Assembly (NCBI GenBank): GCA_963971405.1
Contig: OZ020485.1
Coordinates: 48,171,469-48,235,468, forward strand
Length of the DNA stretch: 64,000 bases
Reading direction: 5' to 3'
DNA from: Psococerastis gibbosa
Lineage: Eukaryota > Arthropoda > Insecta > Psocodea > Psocidae
Shown here piece by piece: positions 31,900-44,297 of this stretch. Under the pieces are notes generated by a model. It was not told where the DNA came from, did no database searches, and was given only the letters and a program-made list of their open reading frames with translations. Each line of letters starts with the position of its first letter. Position 1 is the stretch's first letter. Made by a program: the position numbers and the translations under genes.

Positions 31900-32125
31900 A
31901 ACCATAATATTCCAGATAGAGCAGTGGCCAAGGGAGAGGATCATCAACCATTCCTCAGGCTTTGACCCTCATTCGGTAGCCGTGCTACAGCGTTTTTTTC
32001 ATGGACAAAAAGGTAAACAAAACTCTCTGAGGTGGGCTAATGGCAGACTGTGTGTTGCTGAAGATGGCTGGTGTAACTGCGGGGCTGTTCAGGATACCAC
32101 CTATCACTGCTGGTCTGTCCTGCTG
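31900..32125 (+). pseudogene. retrotransposon pol tail remnant
   Basis: On +, SSGFDPHSVAVLQRFFHGQ is followed by LRWANGRLC and CNCGAVQDTTYHC. This recalls the LPGFD...LL-RFRTG...C-CG--Q-T-H pattern at the end of some LINE proteins. It is short and partly decayed. Confidence 0.5.
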
Positions 32126-32187
32126 GTCTGTTGTGGACTTGATAGTTGATTGACAATTTGATAGTTCATTTCGGTAGTGGTGGCCAA

Positions 32188-32546
<359 letters not shown>

Positions 32547-32689
32547 TTCGGATGACGGTCAATTAATTCACTGATCACGACAAAGCCGTCCAAGCTGCTC
32601 AAGTTTGGACAACCCATTAATGTGTGTTTCCCTGGACACGCGAAGTAAGTAGTAAGTAGTAGACTTAATATCCTCGAAAACGCTGTTGG

Positions 32690-32776
32690 AAGGGTGGGAA
32701 ACTGACCTTCGCGAGTGGGAAGTCCGTAGATGGTGATGACTGGAGGAGTGTTGTCGAGCAGGCCAAAGCTCACCAA
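32690..32776 (-). pseudogene. scrap of LINE RT tail beside H2B
   Basis: CCATCTACGGACTTCCCACTCG and AAGGTCAGTTTCC (inverted) match the LINE tail at 7720-7775. It lies upstream of the H2B pseudogene. Confidence 0.4.
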
Positions 32777-33517
32777 GGGCTGTAGAGCCAGAAGAAGAAG
32801 AATATACCTAATAACAAAAAGAAGCTGTGAATTATCTTCTCAGTTCCTTGTGCCTATTCTTCGGTTAGGTGGTAGAGTAGCCCTTCGGAGTTAAAGCTCG
32901 CCTAATATAAAGACGATTTTCATTCACTCATTCATTCATCTTTCTTATATTGACCTTGATAATCTGACAGAAAAATATACACGATTAACCCCTTGTTAAA
33001 TCTGATAGTACACTCAAGGTTTATCCCGTGGAAAATCATAAAAATTAACTAGAAACTACGATGCGAAAACAACGCTTTCAAATTTAGACAGTTATTGCGA
33101 AAGTTGTCTGCAATCTTAAGGTCTGTTTCTTAACACATTTTACGAATGATGGCTGAAAATATTAAGACGTGGGCGCCCTGGAGGGGCAATTCCCCGCCAA
33201 AAGGGGGAAAATGCAGGGGAATTAAGGGGTGGAGTGTCGACGTTTCTCCTCACACACCAGTTGCTGTTGCCCGTTGCTGCAGGACTCTACCGCTCATCTC
33301 GTTTGCGGTTCGCGCCAATTTTACATCGAAGTCAGGTAAGGAGTTTTTTTTTCTATAATTAGGCTAAATAGGTCTGGGCTAAGGTGACCCTCTGTCCCGA
33401 ACATACTGTGTATGGAAAGTCCCGCCTTCAAGCAGAGTGCCCGACACTGAGGCTAAGTCCGCAAAAATGGCCCGTTATCCCAAAAATGCATTTTATTGGC
33501 AAAGTTCTACCCAAACA

Positions 33518-33542
33518 CGATAGCATGGCACTTGGAACACTT
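33518..33542 (+). repeat. left 25-bp inverted end of 6.8 kb block
   Basis: CGATAGC followed by ATGGCACTTGGAACACTT pairs with 40351-40375 at 24 of 25 positions. Between them lies the whole non-coding repeat block. Confidence 0.75.
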
Positions 33543-33579
33543 TGCAAGAGTGGAACACCTAGTTTATTCTATTTTTATA

Positions 33580-34812
33580 CAAGTGTCTCCGCCACAGGGG
33601 CCCTACGGGCCCCACATGGCTCCTACACTTGCGCCTGCCGCGGGCGGCAGCTCGGCCTTCGGCCTCGCGGTCACTGCTCATGGGCACTGATCATGGTGGG
33701 TATCGTCATGGGTGTCAAATGAATCCTCGCGTCGAGAGCTTTCCAATGAGCTATCACACACGATTGTAGCATGAATGGTACGGGAGTTTTGAGTTAAAGA
33801 AGGAAGAAGAATTGAAAAAGGCGTGTTTGGGGGGGGGGAGGACTGTTATTGGCTATAGTTGCCACTTTTTACTAAGAAATTACATGGGGGTGATGGAAAG
33901 ATGGAACGCAGTGAAAGTTTACTTAAATACGGAAGAGAACCGTAGGAAACTCGGACCAAACGCAGCTCGGTCCTTCGGGCCTCGCCGTCACTGCTTCTGT
34001 AAATTATGTATTGTGGTGGGTGTCATGGATGTCAAATCAATCGTCGAGTAGAGAGCTGTCCAATGAGGCATCACACATCATGCTAACATGAATGGAACGA
34101 TAGTTAAGAATTAAAGGAGGAAGAGGAATGGAAAAAAGGCGAGTTTGTGAGAGGGAAGAGGGTGGATGTTGGAAAAAATTTTAAATACTCGTTTCAAACC
34201 CTCATTTCAATTGCTTTTATGGACATGTAAGCCATTCATGTCCATTACAAATTTTAGGCTGTGGAATTGCTTTTCTTCTGTTTTTCGGTCTTATTACACC
34301 TAATTGGATATTAATTAATTTTACAGTCATGAAACCAATACAGGTTGCTATAAAATTCTTTGCAATGCCAATGAGAGTATGCCAAGCTTTCAAAAGCAGT
34401 ATCCTGGGATGAAATGGTTGAAAAAATTATAATACCGTATGTAAAAAATATGGAAAATATCTCAATTGCTGCATTGAAACAGCACTAAGAATAGATATTG
34501 TAAAATGGGCCGATTTGATTTTTTAGATACCCTACGGTATGAAATAAAATATTATGTCATATAAATCTACATAACACAACATAAACCACGGGTAAATAAA
34601 AATTGAAATGAAATGGGATATTTCCCCGACTTTTCCTAACTTTTGTGTTTGGACCAAATTTTAAGGGGTTAGGGGGTTTGCTACTTTAGACAGTTTTTGA
34701 TGGCAATTCTCAGTATTTAAGGATGAAAAAAAATTGGCTGTCTCTAAGTCGGTTGTAATGGCGGTTTACGGACGATAGTTTAACGTGACAACGCCTAAAT
34801 TAACTTAAATTT
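33580..34812 (+). repeat. 1.2 kb direct repeat, copy 1
   Basis: It runs from CAAGTGTCTCCGCCACAGGG to AACGCCTAAATTAACTTAAA and is repeated with few changes at 38975-40164. It contains the GC-rich hairpin words CGGCAGCTCGGCCTTCGGCC and CTCGGTCCTTCGGGCCTCGC, a G run at 33830 and long AT-rich parts. Small frames inside are not conserved. About 50 bp after the first hairpin are absent from copy 2. Confidence 0.9.
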
Positions 34813-37800
34813 AATTAACTAATTAACTTAAATGATATATGGCTGGAAAGAGAAAGAAACGTGGAAAAGCCCGTAAAAGCCTTTAAGTAATTTTAATTTT
34901 TTATATATAGGTAGACAATAACGCGGCCGGAAGAGGCCTTTTTTGAGGAAAATCGTGCGCACCCCCTGGCATTTTACGTCCTGAAAGCCAAAAACACTTG
35001 CTTGATTATCAAAAGACATATCATGCCATGAAAGAGGAAGATTGGACGAAGACATGGGTATAATTTAAATTATTAAGATAGGTCTTCCACATCAAAAAAT
35101 TGCTTTAAACCCGTCCACCCAATTCAAATGGGATTGCCGGAAATGCGTCACTTTGTGTTCCACTCCCATTTTAGGGGTGAAGGTATGAATTTGAAAATAT
35201 GTGTTTATACTCGTTTGAAGCCATAATTAATACTACTTCTAATGAGACATAAAAAATTAATTTCGGTTGAAAATTGCAGGCTGTGGAATTGAATATCAAT
35301 TTTTTCGTCAATATGCACCGAAATTGAATATTAATTAATTTTACGGTCTTGAAAGCAGTATTCTTGGTTTTAATTAGCCTATCTTTGCTGAAAATACTAT
35401 AATATACATTAAGCAATAGTATGTGTTAGTTACTCCTGGGACGTAGTGGTGAAAAAAAATTATTTTGCCGAGAAAGCGGAAAATATTCATTTATCTATCA
35501 CATAGCTGCATTGAAACAGCTTGAAGCATACGTATTGTGTGTGGGGGTTTTTAAAATATTTTGTTTTAATACAGTACATGTTAAAGTAATTCGTGATAAA
35601 AACATGCAGCTACAAAATGCAACATAAGCCAAGGAGTAAATAAATACCAAAATCAAACGGAAGATTTCCCCGACCTTTTCATGAAATTTTGTGTTTTGAC
35701 CGAATTTTCAGGGGGAAGGGGGTCGAAATTAGTTATTTGTTTGTAGTCGTTTAAAACTTGTAATTAGGCTGCTTACAATAACCGTTGGCCTAAGTTGGAT
35801 ATTACAGACTGTGTAATTTTTTAACTCTTTCTTGGTCTATATACACCAAAATAGAACATTAATTATATTATATTTTCGGTTTTGAAAGCATAATAGGTGG
35901 CCCAAATTAGCTTGACATTGCTATAGATACTATAGTTAACATCGAACTGTTTCCGTTGGTAATTCTAGGGAAAGAAAGGTGCAAAAAAATTAATATGCCG
36001 AAAAACCGGAAAATAGCCATTTGTCTATCACTTGGCGGCATTGAAATAGCTGGAAGAATACGTATTGTATATTTACCTTTTTCGGATAGCCTATTATATA
36101 AGATAATTAAAGATAAAAAGTGTACTAAACTCAACATAAACCATAGAGAATGTAAACCACCGAAAGTGGACATGAAACATGACCTAAAGAGAGACAAATA
36201 TTCGCAATTTTGGGATTTTACATTGCGAAAATATGTTGATATTGTACGTTAATTACATGAATCTGATACAGTAGTATAATGAGTGATAGGTTTTACCCAT
36301 ATTAATTACATATTATAGATATAGGAAGCCAAATATATGCCATTTTCAACGTGAAACTTGAAGATATCCACACTGTAGCCAAAATGGTAGGCGTAAATTG
36401 GAACATTTGTTGATTTTTTGTTTACATTTGTAAACAGTATGTGAAACTGCAAATTTACTTGAAATTTACTTGAAATTTACTTGAAAGCAATGTGGGTGGC
36501 TGAAATTACCTTAGCATTGCTAAAGATACTATAGTAAACATTAAGCTAGTGCTTCCGTAGGTAAATCCTGGTAATTGCGGGTGCAAAAAAATTAATATGC
36601 CGAGAATACTGAAAATAGTCATTTATCTATCACTTGGCGGCATTGAAATAGCTCGAAGAATAAGTATTGTATATGGAATTAATAACCTTTTTCGGATAGC
36701 CTATTGTCTAAGATAAGATAATAAAAGATAAAAAGTCTACTAAACGCAACATTAACCATGGAGTATGTAAAGCACCGAAAGTGGACATGAAATATGCCAT
36801 CAAAATACACATATATTCGAAAATTTGGGTTCTGAAATTGGGAAAATATGTTGATAATGTACGATAATTACATTTAACCGGTACAGTAGTATAATGTGTG
36901 ATACATTTTTACAATATAAAAGAATATTATAGAAATAGGAAGCAAAACATAAGCCATTTTCAACATAAAAACATGATGATATCCACTATGTACCCGAAAT
37001 GGTAGGCCTAAATTGGATGATTTGTTGATTGTTTGTTGACATTAGTAAACAAAATGCGAAACTGCAAATTTACGATACATTTTGACCACGAAAAAGAAGG
37101 TAGATTTTTCGAAATTATCAAAAACGGGAATATTTTCAGGAATTTAGTGGGAAATTTCGTGTTTGACCCGATTTTACAGGGGGAGGGGGGATGATGAAAA
37201 CATCCTTTGTATACGCCCCTGAAAGCATCATTCATACTGCATTCAACGACACATTAAACATCCTCGCGTATTGAAAACTGCAGACAGTGGAATATTTGTA
37301 ACTGCAGAAACGGGAGAATTCCTTGAGTTTTTATGTGTCTCGACCGAAATTTCAGGGGGAAGGGGGGAGGAGGAAGTCATTTGTTTGTATTTGTTTAAAA
37401 GCTGTATTTGTGCCGCTTATAATGAAGCAATAATTGTTGGTCTTACTTGGATATCACAGACCATATAATTTTTTAACTCTTTTATGGTCTTCATACACTA
37501 AAATTGAAAATTAATATATTTTACGGTATTGAAAGCATTGTGGGTGGCTTAAATTACCTTAGCATTGCTACAGGTGCAATACTAAACATTATGCAAATGC
37601 TTCCGTAGTTGAGTCCTGGTAATTGTGGGTGCAAAAAAATTAATATGCCGAGAATACGGAAAATAGTCATTTTTCTATCCACTTGGCGGCAATGAAATAA
37701 CTGGAAGAATACGTAATGTATATGGGGTTATTTGACCTTTTTAGATACCATATAGTATTAGATAAGATAATAAAAGATAAAAACGTCTACTAAACGCAAC

Positions 37801-38340
37801 ATAAACCACGGAGTATGTAAACCACCGAAAGTGGACGTGAAACATGCCTTTAAAATACACATATAATCGAAACTTTGGGTTCTTAAATTAGAAGAATATG
37901 ATGGTATTGTACGTTAACTACATGAATCTGGTACAGTAGTATAATGTGTGATACATTTTATCCATATAAAGTGCATATTGTAGAAATAGGAAGCAAAACA
38001 TTGGCCATTTTTAACGTGAAACTTGAAGATATGCACACTGCAACCGAAATGGTAGGCCTAAATTGGAAGATTTGTTGATGGTTTGTTTACATTAGTAAAC
38101 AACATGCAAAACTGCAAATGTACAAAACATTTTCACCCCTAAAATAAGGGTAGATTTTTCGAAATGATGGAAAACGGGAATAATTTTGAGAATATCGCGT
38201 GAAATTTCGTGTTTGACCCGATTTTAAAGGGGGAGGGGGGATGATGGAACCAACCCTTGAATACTCGGGTGCAACCCCTATTTATGGTGCCTTTAGGAAC
38301 ACATTAACTATTCATGTCGGTTAAAAATTGCAGGCTGTGG
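34813..38340 (+). repeat. divergent tandem array inside the 6.8 kb block
   Basis: Related units recur with AAAAATTAATATGCCGAGAA and 'GAAAATAGTCATTTATCTATC ... GGCGGCATTGAAATAGC' at about 35460, 35990, 36595 and 37640, and a more distant one near 34430. Other recurring words are GAAAGCATTGTGGGTGGC and CACCGAAAGTGGACATGAAA. Steps are about 530, 600 and 1050 bp. No frame stays open across units, so it is satellite-like or an internally amplified transposon. Confidence 0.8.
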
Positions 38341-38499
38341 AATTTTTTATCTCAAAGCATGCACAGCAGGGTATACCCTTTTCCCGCATGTAGGCCTCTA
38401 GCACTCCCCCCTTACATACCTAGCTGTGGGGAGAGTGGTAGACTGACAGCAACATAGGTTACACAGTTGAGAAGAGCAAGGATAGTGGAAAGTAGCAAA

Positions 38500-38830
38500 G
38501 TGGTTTTAAATTTTTTGAATCAATTTTTTTCCCGCGAAAATCGTCCCCGAAAAACGCGTTTTTTCGTTGAAAATGGGCATTTTTTCGCATTTTTGCCCTT
38601 TTTCACTTTGCTAATTATCTGGAAGCCGTCAGATTTTACATAGGTATGAGGCGTGGGGGGAAAGTTGGGGAAAGGTTGGCCGAATAGCGCTACGAAGCCA
38701 TTTTGGCCGCAGCGGATCTCAATTTTTTGTTATCGCGTTTTCCGCAGCATAGGAAAACCAATGTAAAATGTGCACTTTTTTTGGCAATTTTGCAGGGGTT
38801 GGGGAAAAATGTCATAACTGGGCCAATTTT
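38500..38830. repeat. dispersed repeat W-like segment
   Basis: CGCTACGAAGCCATTTTGGC and TTTTCCGCAGCATAGGAAAACCAATG are the inverted form of words at 18620-18690. It is spliced into the 6.8 kb block between the array and the second direct repeat. Confidence 0.55.
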
Positions 38831-38974
38831 AGCCCGATTGGGATGATTCTATTTTTCCCCCACTCGACTTAGTCCTATCTATCTTTTAAGACCATTTGTC
38901 GAGCGGCAGCTCGGGCTGCGCCCTCGCAGTTATTGATGAGTGAGTGGTCGTAGGTGGGTTCTATTAAGTTATAA
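38831..38974 (+). repeat. 144-bp segment, repeated at 40167
   Basis: AGCCCGATTGGGATGATTCT to TTCTATTAAGTTATAA occurs again at 40167-40312 with almost no change. It includes the hairpin GCGGCAGCTCGGGCTGCGCC. With the 1.2 kb repeat it makes a 1336-bp tandem period. Confidence 0.9.
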
Positions 38975-40164
38975 CAAGTGTCTCCGCCACAGGGGCCCTA
39001 CGGGCCCCACATGGCTCCTACACTTGCGCCTGCCGCGGGCGGCAGCTCGGCCTTCGGCCTCGCGGTGTCAAATAAATCCTCGCGTCGAGAGCTTTCCAAT
39101 GAGCTATCACACACGATTGTATCATGAATGGTACGGGAGTTATGAGTTAAAGAAGGAAGAAGAATTGAAAAAGGCGTGTTTGGGGGGGGGGGGGGAGGAC
39201 GGTTATTGGCTATAGTTGCCACTTTTTACTAAGAAATTACATGGGGGTGAAGATGGAACGCAGTGAAAGTTTACTTAAATACGGAGGAGAACCGTAGGAA
39301 ACTCGGACCAAACGCAGCTCGGCCCTTCGGGCCTCGCCGTCACTGCTTCTGTAAATTATGTATTGTGGGGTGTCATGGATGTCAAATCAATCGTCGAGTA
39401 GAGAGCTGTCCAATGAGGCATCACACATCATGCTAACATGAATGGAACGATAGTTAAGAATTAAAGAAGGAAGAGGAATGGAAAAAAGGCGAGTTTGTGA
39501 GAGGGAAGAGGGTGGATGTTGGAAAAAAATTTAAATACTCGTTTCAAACCCTCATTTCAATTGCTTTTATGGACATGTAAGCCATTCATGTCCATTACAA
39601 ATTTTAGGCTGTGGAATTGTTTTTCATCTGTTTTTCGGTATTATTAAACCTAATTGGATATTAATTAATTTTACAGTCATGACACCAATACAGGTTGCTA
39701 TAGAATTCTTAGCAATGCCAATGATAGTATGCCAAGCTTTCAAAAGCAGTATCCTGGGATGAAATGGTTGAAAAAATTATAATTCCGTATGTAAAAAATA
39801 TGGAAAATATCTCATTTGCTGCATTGAAACAGCACTAAGAATAGATATTGTAAAATGGGCCGATTTGATTTTTTAGATACCCTACGGTATGAAATAAAAT
39901 ATTATGTCATATAAATCTACATAACACAACATAAACCACGGGTAAATAAAAATTGAAATGAAATGGGATATTTCCCCGACTTTTCCTTTAACTTTTGTGT
40001 TTGGAACAAATTTTAAGGGGTTAGGGGGTGTGCTACTTTAAACAGTTTTTGATAGCAATTCTCAGTATTTCAGGATGAAAAAAAATTGGTTGTCTCTAAG
40101 TCGGTTGTAAAGGCGGTTTACGGACGATAGTTTAACGTGACAACGCCTAAATTAACTTAAATTT
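38975..40164 (+). repeat. 1.2 kb direct repeat, copy 2
   Basis: A close copy of 33580-34812, with a longer G run (39182-39195). High similarity 5.4 kb apart suggests recent duplication or conversion. Confidence 0.9.
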
Positions 40165-40166
40165 TT

Positions 40167-40312
40167 AGCCCGATTGGGATGATTCTATTTTTCCCCCACT
40201 CGACTTAGTCCTATCTATCTTTTAAGACCATTTGTCGAGCGGCAGCTCGGGCTGCGCCCTCGCAGTTATTGATGAGTGAGTGGTCGTAGGTGGGTTCTAT
40301 TAAGTTATAATA
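40167..40312 (+). repeat. second copy of the 144-bp segment
   Basis: Matches 38831-38974, and then diverges at TTATAATAAGGGTCATTC. Confidence 0.9.
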
Positions 40313-40350
40313 AGGGTCATTCTCCTGAAAACGGTCACTTTTGGTGTTAT

Positions 40351-40375
40351 AAGTGTTCCAAGTGCCATCCTATCG
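40351..40375 (-). repeat. right 25-bp inverted end of 6.8 kb block
   Basis: AAGTGTTCCAAGTGCCATCC followed by TATCG is the inverse of 33518-33542 with one mismatch. Confidence 0.75.
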
Positions 40376-40489
40376 TAGTCGGGTATTAGTTGTTAAATTG
40401 AGTAAAATAATGGATTTTTTTTTTAATTGAAATATTGTAGGCCTAAAACAATACCAGTATAGCCCTACCAGTGTATATACCTATTTTTT

Positions 40490-40670
40490 TTATTTTTTTT
40501 CTTAATGTTAATCACATACAAATAATTTAATGAATGTATCCGATTTAACTCTTTAGTCGCCTCTGTAGGATAGTACCCGTGTTGAGTTACGACACGTCTC
40601 CGGTAGCATGATGTTTAGAGACTCGCAAAAAAACAAATAAGCTACCTTGTCATATAGGTACTTTCTATTT
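40490..40670 (+). repeat. dispersed repeat D copy
   Basis: TTTAATGAATGTATCCGATT, GTACCCGTGTTGAGTTACGA and CACGTCTCCGGTAGCA match the copy at 56100-56275 and the inverted one at 63123-63300. Confidence 0.75.
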
Positions 40671-40907
40671 TTCCGCACTGGCGAAAATTCTATATTCTCA
40701 CATAAGAATACTTGTCTGGAGTCTTGGAGTCGGGACCCAGGGCACAATTCGGCCCTATAGGTTCTATTGCTTCTGCGAATCTCGCTATGGCAGCAGGTTG
40801 AACTACTATAGAGCCCAACCGTCATCAGTGCACCCTAGATGCTCAAGTCTGGGGCGCCAGATCACATGGCACTTAGCGAGAATGATAATGACATAGATTT
40901 TCCACTT

Positions 40908-41191
40908 AGCCGGCCGCCATACAAAGTTGAATCCAGCGGAACAGAGCAGGTTCAAAGCTGCAAACAACTTGGTCGTGTGCACAGTGCCGGTAGGGAAACA
41001 TGGTAGGACTTGTCCTGGTCACCTCCGAACTAATCGCGTGACTTCACTGTGTTTCCCAAGTGGTTCGGAATCCACTATAATCAGGAGGTCCACTGTCCTA
41101 TGGGCTGGCATAGGAGAGTCAAGTCGGGGTCGCTCTATGGGCCTAAATATGAGGACTAAGTCGTTATTAACACGACGAACATTACTACTAC
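40908..41191 (+). mobile_element. 5S-headed SINE with perfect 14-bp TSD
   Basis: A short-variant copy (GGCCGCCATACAAAGTTGAA head, TGGTTCGGAATCCACTATAA body, ATTACTACTAC tail). Exact direct repeats TAGATTTTCCACTT flank it at 40894-40907 and 41192-41205. An open frame crosses it, but this is not evidence of a gene because the frame differs between family members. Confidence 0.93.
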
Positions 41192-41264
41192 TAGATTTTC
41201 CACTTGCACACCAATACGGGCGAAGTGATTACTCTCACGTAATATTAAATACATACATAAATAT

Positions 41265-41350
41265 TTCTAGGACATTTCTAGTTGAGTGTAAGAGAGCGCT
41301 AACTCCGCTAGGGTGGGTTAGTAACAGAACGAAAAGTCATTACTTATTTA
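41265..41350 (+). mobile_element. tRNA-derived SINE fragment
   Basis: GTTGAGTGTAAGAGAGCGCT, GGGTGGGTTAGTAACAGAAC and the TTATTTATTTT tail; the head is missing. Confidence 0.75.
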
Positions 41351-41489
41351 TTTTGATGTGATATACCGTATAGCATGTGGCCGTCACAACAACCGTTTGA
41401 TGAAACTTGTGGAATTTTCAATATTTTCACTCTTTCCATTACTATTGCCTAAAGGATTCAGTGAGAAGTTAGTCGGCCACATGACTCGC

Positions 41490-41695
41490 ATCTGTACTTT
41501 TCATGCTTTCGCTTGTTTCATTGCGTCAATGGTAAGCTTGACTCAGCTTGTCCATTATCGCTTGTAGCCGGTGTAGGTTGACATCGAGGACGATTTTGCC
41601 AATTGCCAAAAAGTCATTCGAAAACAATAGAAATGTCCGAAATCCATGGGGTCGTTTGGCATTGGCATAAGTAGGCCAGGGTCCATGAAAAGTCC
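41490..41695 (-). repeat. dispersed repeat B copy, inverted
   Basis: TCAGCTTGTCCATTATCGCTTG, GGTGTAGGTTGACATCGAGG and CCATGGGGTCGTTTGGCAT. Confidence 0.75.
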
Positions 41696-41762
41696 TTTAA
41701 AAAAGATAAAAAGATAAGATAAGATATGATAATTCGATGTAGTCGGCCACACACCATTTTTA

Positions 41763-41985
41763 CAGGACATGTAGCATAGTGGTACGGACTCAGACTTTCA
41801 ACCGAAAGGTTGTTGGTTCGAGTCCCACACTGGCTACATTTTCTGACCATGCTTCGGAGGGCATGTAAAGCAGGCGGTCTCGGGTCATCCTAGTTGAGTG
41901 TAAGAGAGGGCTTTATAGCCCTAACTCGGCTAGGTTGGCTTAGTAATAGAACAAATAAAAAGTCCTTATTTATTTATTTATTTCT
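41763..41985 (+). mobile_element. tRNA-derived SINE, full copy
   Basis: The best preserved head: ACATGTAGCATAGTGGTAC, CAACCGAAAGGTTGTTGG and GGTTCGAGTCCC. It has the usual body and an (TATT)n tail. Confidence 0.92.
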
Positions 41986-42255
41986 GTATAATGTAGCGGT
42001 GGATTGTGGTGGTTACAGAAGGTCTTCGTATAAGCTGTAGCGGTGGTATTGAAAAATTCAGTAGTGGGGGGGGGGGGGGCAAGAATCCAATCTCTCTGGG
42101 AGTTCAATGAATGAAACTTTCAGACATCAAATCTTTTAATATCTGTGAGTAGCTTCCTTTTAAGAGCCATATTATTTCCAAGCATGCAGTACGTATAAAA
42201 AGGTTTATATGGATAATTAGCATTCTAGCATACCTACTAAAAAAAAACGTCGCTA

Positions 42256-42719
42256 CAGCCCAGTCATGGCGATTTTAATACCGGGGTTTAATATAATACC
42301 ATTCAATTGTTTAAAATAAATGAACAGCAAATTTCAGATTTTTTTAATTTTTGATGTTGCTAATGGTCACAAGAGTGCTAAGATCGGGAAATTCAAATTG
42401 TGTCCATTTAAACAATGGAATGATTTTAGGTGAGTTTCTTAATTTTTTCTGCCTCAGATTTAGACAAGTTATTTATACCTATATATTAATTCAAAATTAA
42501 AACTTGTTTATTTCTAGGGTGATTTGTGTTTATATAATTGCTATTTACAGCATATTTTCTACGGCAGCGTCGCGTCAATTCAGTTCTTCAGCATTGCCAA
42601 CATCATAATTTAAAAAATTCTGAAATTTGCTGTTCATTTATTTTAAGCAATTGAATTAATACCATCACGTGACATGGTATTATATTAACCCCGATATTAA
42701 AATCGCCATGACTGGGCTG
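42256..42719. mobile_element. foldback MITE with ~95-bp arms
   Basis: CAGCCCAGTCATGGCGATTT (42256) pairs with AAATCGCCATGACTGGGCTG (to 42719). Pairing continues over about 95 bp with gaps (ATGAACAGCAAATTTCAGA / TCTGAAATTTGCTGTTCAT). Related in outer sequence to the larger element at 51429-52434. The target duplication is unclear. Confidence 0.85.
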
Positions 42720-42737
42720 CTGGTTGTTATTATTCTG

Positions 42738-43100
42738 GACCCCCCCCCCCCCCCAAATATTTTTGGCGCTCTCTAGATAGAATGGAGTGATAAACTAATT
42801 ACCTATTAAAGGTTACCTCACCTCCGGAGACCCCCCCCCCACGAAAAAATTCCTGGCTACAATTATAGTCTATGTGTCGTCTCGACGCACTGCAGCATTA
42901 CAAATCAGCAAAATTTATCATTTAACCGCAAATGCTGTCGATATTTATTAAATATGGAGGCAAAAGATTGGCTGCAGTGCTGTTGAAGAGGAAATGAAAA
43001 GGGGCTGCTTTATAGGAAATTGTAAGCTAAATTTAAGCGTTTACAGCCCCCCCCCCTCTCACCCGCTCTTCTTCACCCCGCTGTCGCATCCTCGGTGAAT
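42738..43100. other. C-run rich stretch, MITE debris
   Basis: C runs at 42740-42753, 42832-42840 and 43048-43056. The words CACCTCCGGAGACCCCC resemble inner parts of the 61264 MITE. No gene. Confidence 0.4.
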
Positions 43101-43211
43101 AAATTGGCGCTCTTTGATATAGCTACTGCTGCTGCCATATTGAGTTCTCTGTCTTTGTACCTTTGTACGTAGAAACTCAGTAAATAATATCCTTGATGTT
43201 TCGTTGCCTAA

Positions 43212-43390
43212 ATATGAGCAATATTATATTTTGACTAAGCACTATAATAGTGCTCTTGTATGCTTAGGTGACTTGCACCGTCGCTATTACATGTACGTAG
43301 AAAATATGTATTTTGCAATGAATTGACATAACATAATAATAATGATAGGCTGGCTTATACGGTGTGTGCTAGTCATGCTTCTTAGCTTAT
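43212..43390 (+). repeat. 179-bp tandem duplication, uninterrupted copy
   Basis: ATATGAGCAATATTATATTT to GGTGTGTGCTAGTCATGC is repeated from 43391. The second copy is split by a MITE (43435-43823) and a SINE (43939-44297), so this copy shows the empty sites: TAGTGCTCTTGTATGCTTA and TATACGGTGTGTGCTAG. Confidence 0.85.
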
Positions 43391-43434
43391 ATATGAGCAA
43401 TATTATATTTTGACTAAGCAATATGATAGTGCTC

Positions 43435-43823
43435 TTAGGCGCCCATTCCACCGACCGGCTAGGGCTATTTACAAAAACGGTGACGTGGTAGCAGACATTC
43501 AAGACTTAGGTGGCGTTTCCACCGACCTCGCATTGCAGAATGCAAATGACATTGACGGAAATTTGAATTTTTCTTTTTATAGAAATCTATTAAAATTGTT
43601 GTACTTAACATATCCCATGACGCCATTTTTTTAATTTTAGTTTGTTTGTTTGTGATTTTACTGTATGGTCATTGATCAATTTTAACTATGGCATAGAGGA
43701 AAATAAAATTTCCGTCGATTCTGCAATGCGAGGTCGGTGGAGACGCCACCTAAGTCTTGATTGTCTGCTACCACGTCACCGTTTTTGTAAATAGCCCTAG
43801 CTGGTCGGTGGAATGGGCGCCTA
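43435..43823. mobile_element. foldback MITE F, second member
   Basis: Ends TTAGGCGCCCATTCCACCGA and TCGGTGGAATGGGCGCCTAA; same inner words as 8264-8665. It sits between TAGTGCTC and TGTATGCTTA, which are joined in the copy at 43212-43390. Confidence 0.92.
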
Positions 43824-43938
43824 ATGTATGCTTATGTGAATAACAGCGTCGCTATTACATGTACATAATTTAATATACGTCTTTTGCAATGGATTGGCAT
43901 AATAATTATAATAATAATGATAGGCTGGTTTATACGAT

Positions 43939-44297
43939 GCCAACGGCCTTACCATGTTGATTCCATGAGAGCAGAGCATGTTTCAAACAGCGGCAACTTG
44001 GTAGTGTGCACAGCGTTGGCAGGGGAACCTGGTGGGACATGATAACTCGCTTAGGCAGTATAAGTCGAGTCGTGGTCACCTCCGATTTAATCGTGTGACT
44101 TTACTATGTTCCCCAAGTGGTTCGGAATCCACTATAATCAGGAGGTCCACCCTGTTAGTCAACTCCCCTTTCCCCGAGGTGAAGGAGTCTGCCCTTAGGG
44201 TGCCTCAAGTTAACAAACAGACTCACTCCCCCCGCCAGGCTGACAGGGTTGCTTAAAGCAGAAATGCTGAAAGCAGGCGTTAGAAACAAACAAACAA
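43939..44297 (+). mobile_element. 5S-headed SINE, long variant
   Basis: Head GCCAACGGCCTTACCATGTT, body TGGTTCGGAATCCACTATAA and CCCCGCCAGGCTGACAGGGT, AAACAAACAAAC tail. It sits after TATACGAT and before GTGTGCTAG, again contiguous in the duplicate at 43370; ACGAT on both sides may be a short target duplication. Confidence 0.88.

Noticed and set aside
35907..36252. Overlapping ~97-codon frames on both strands in the 36 kb array
   Set aside because: Neighbouring repeat units do not keep the frame, and no domain is visible.
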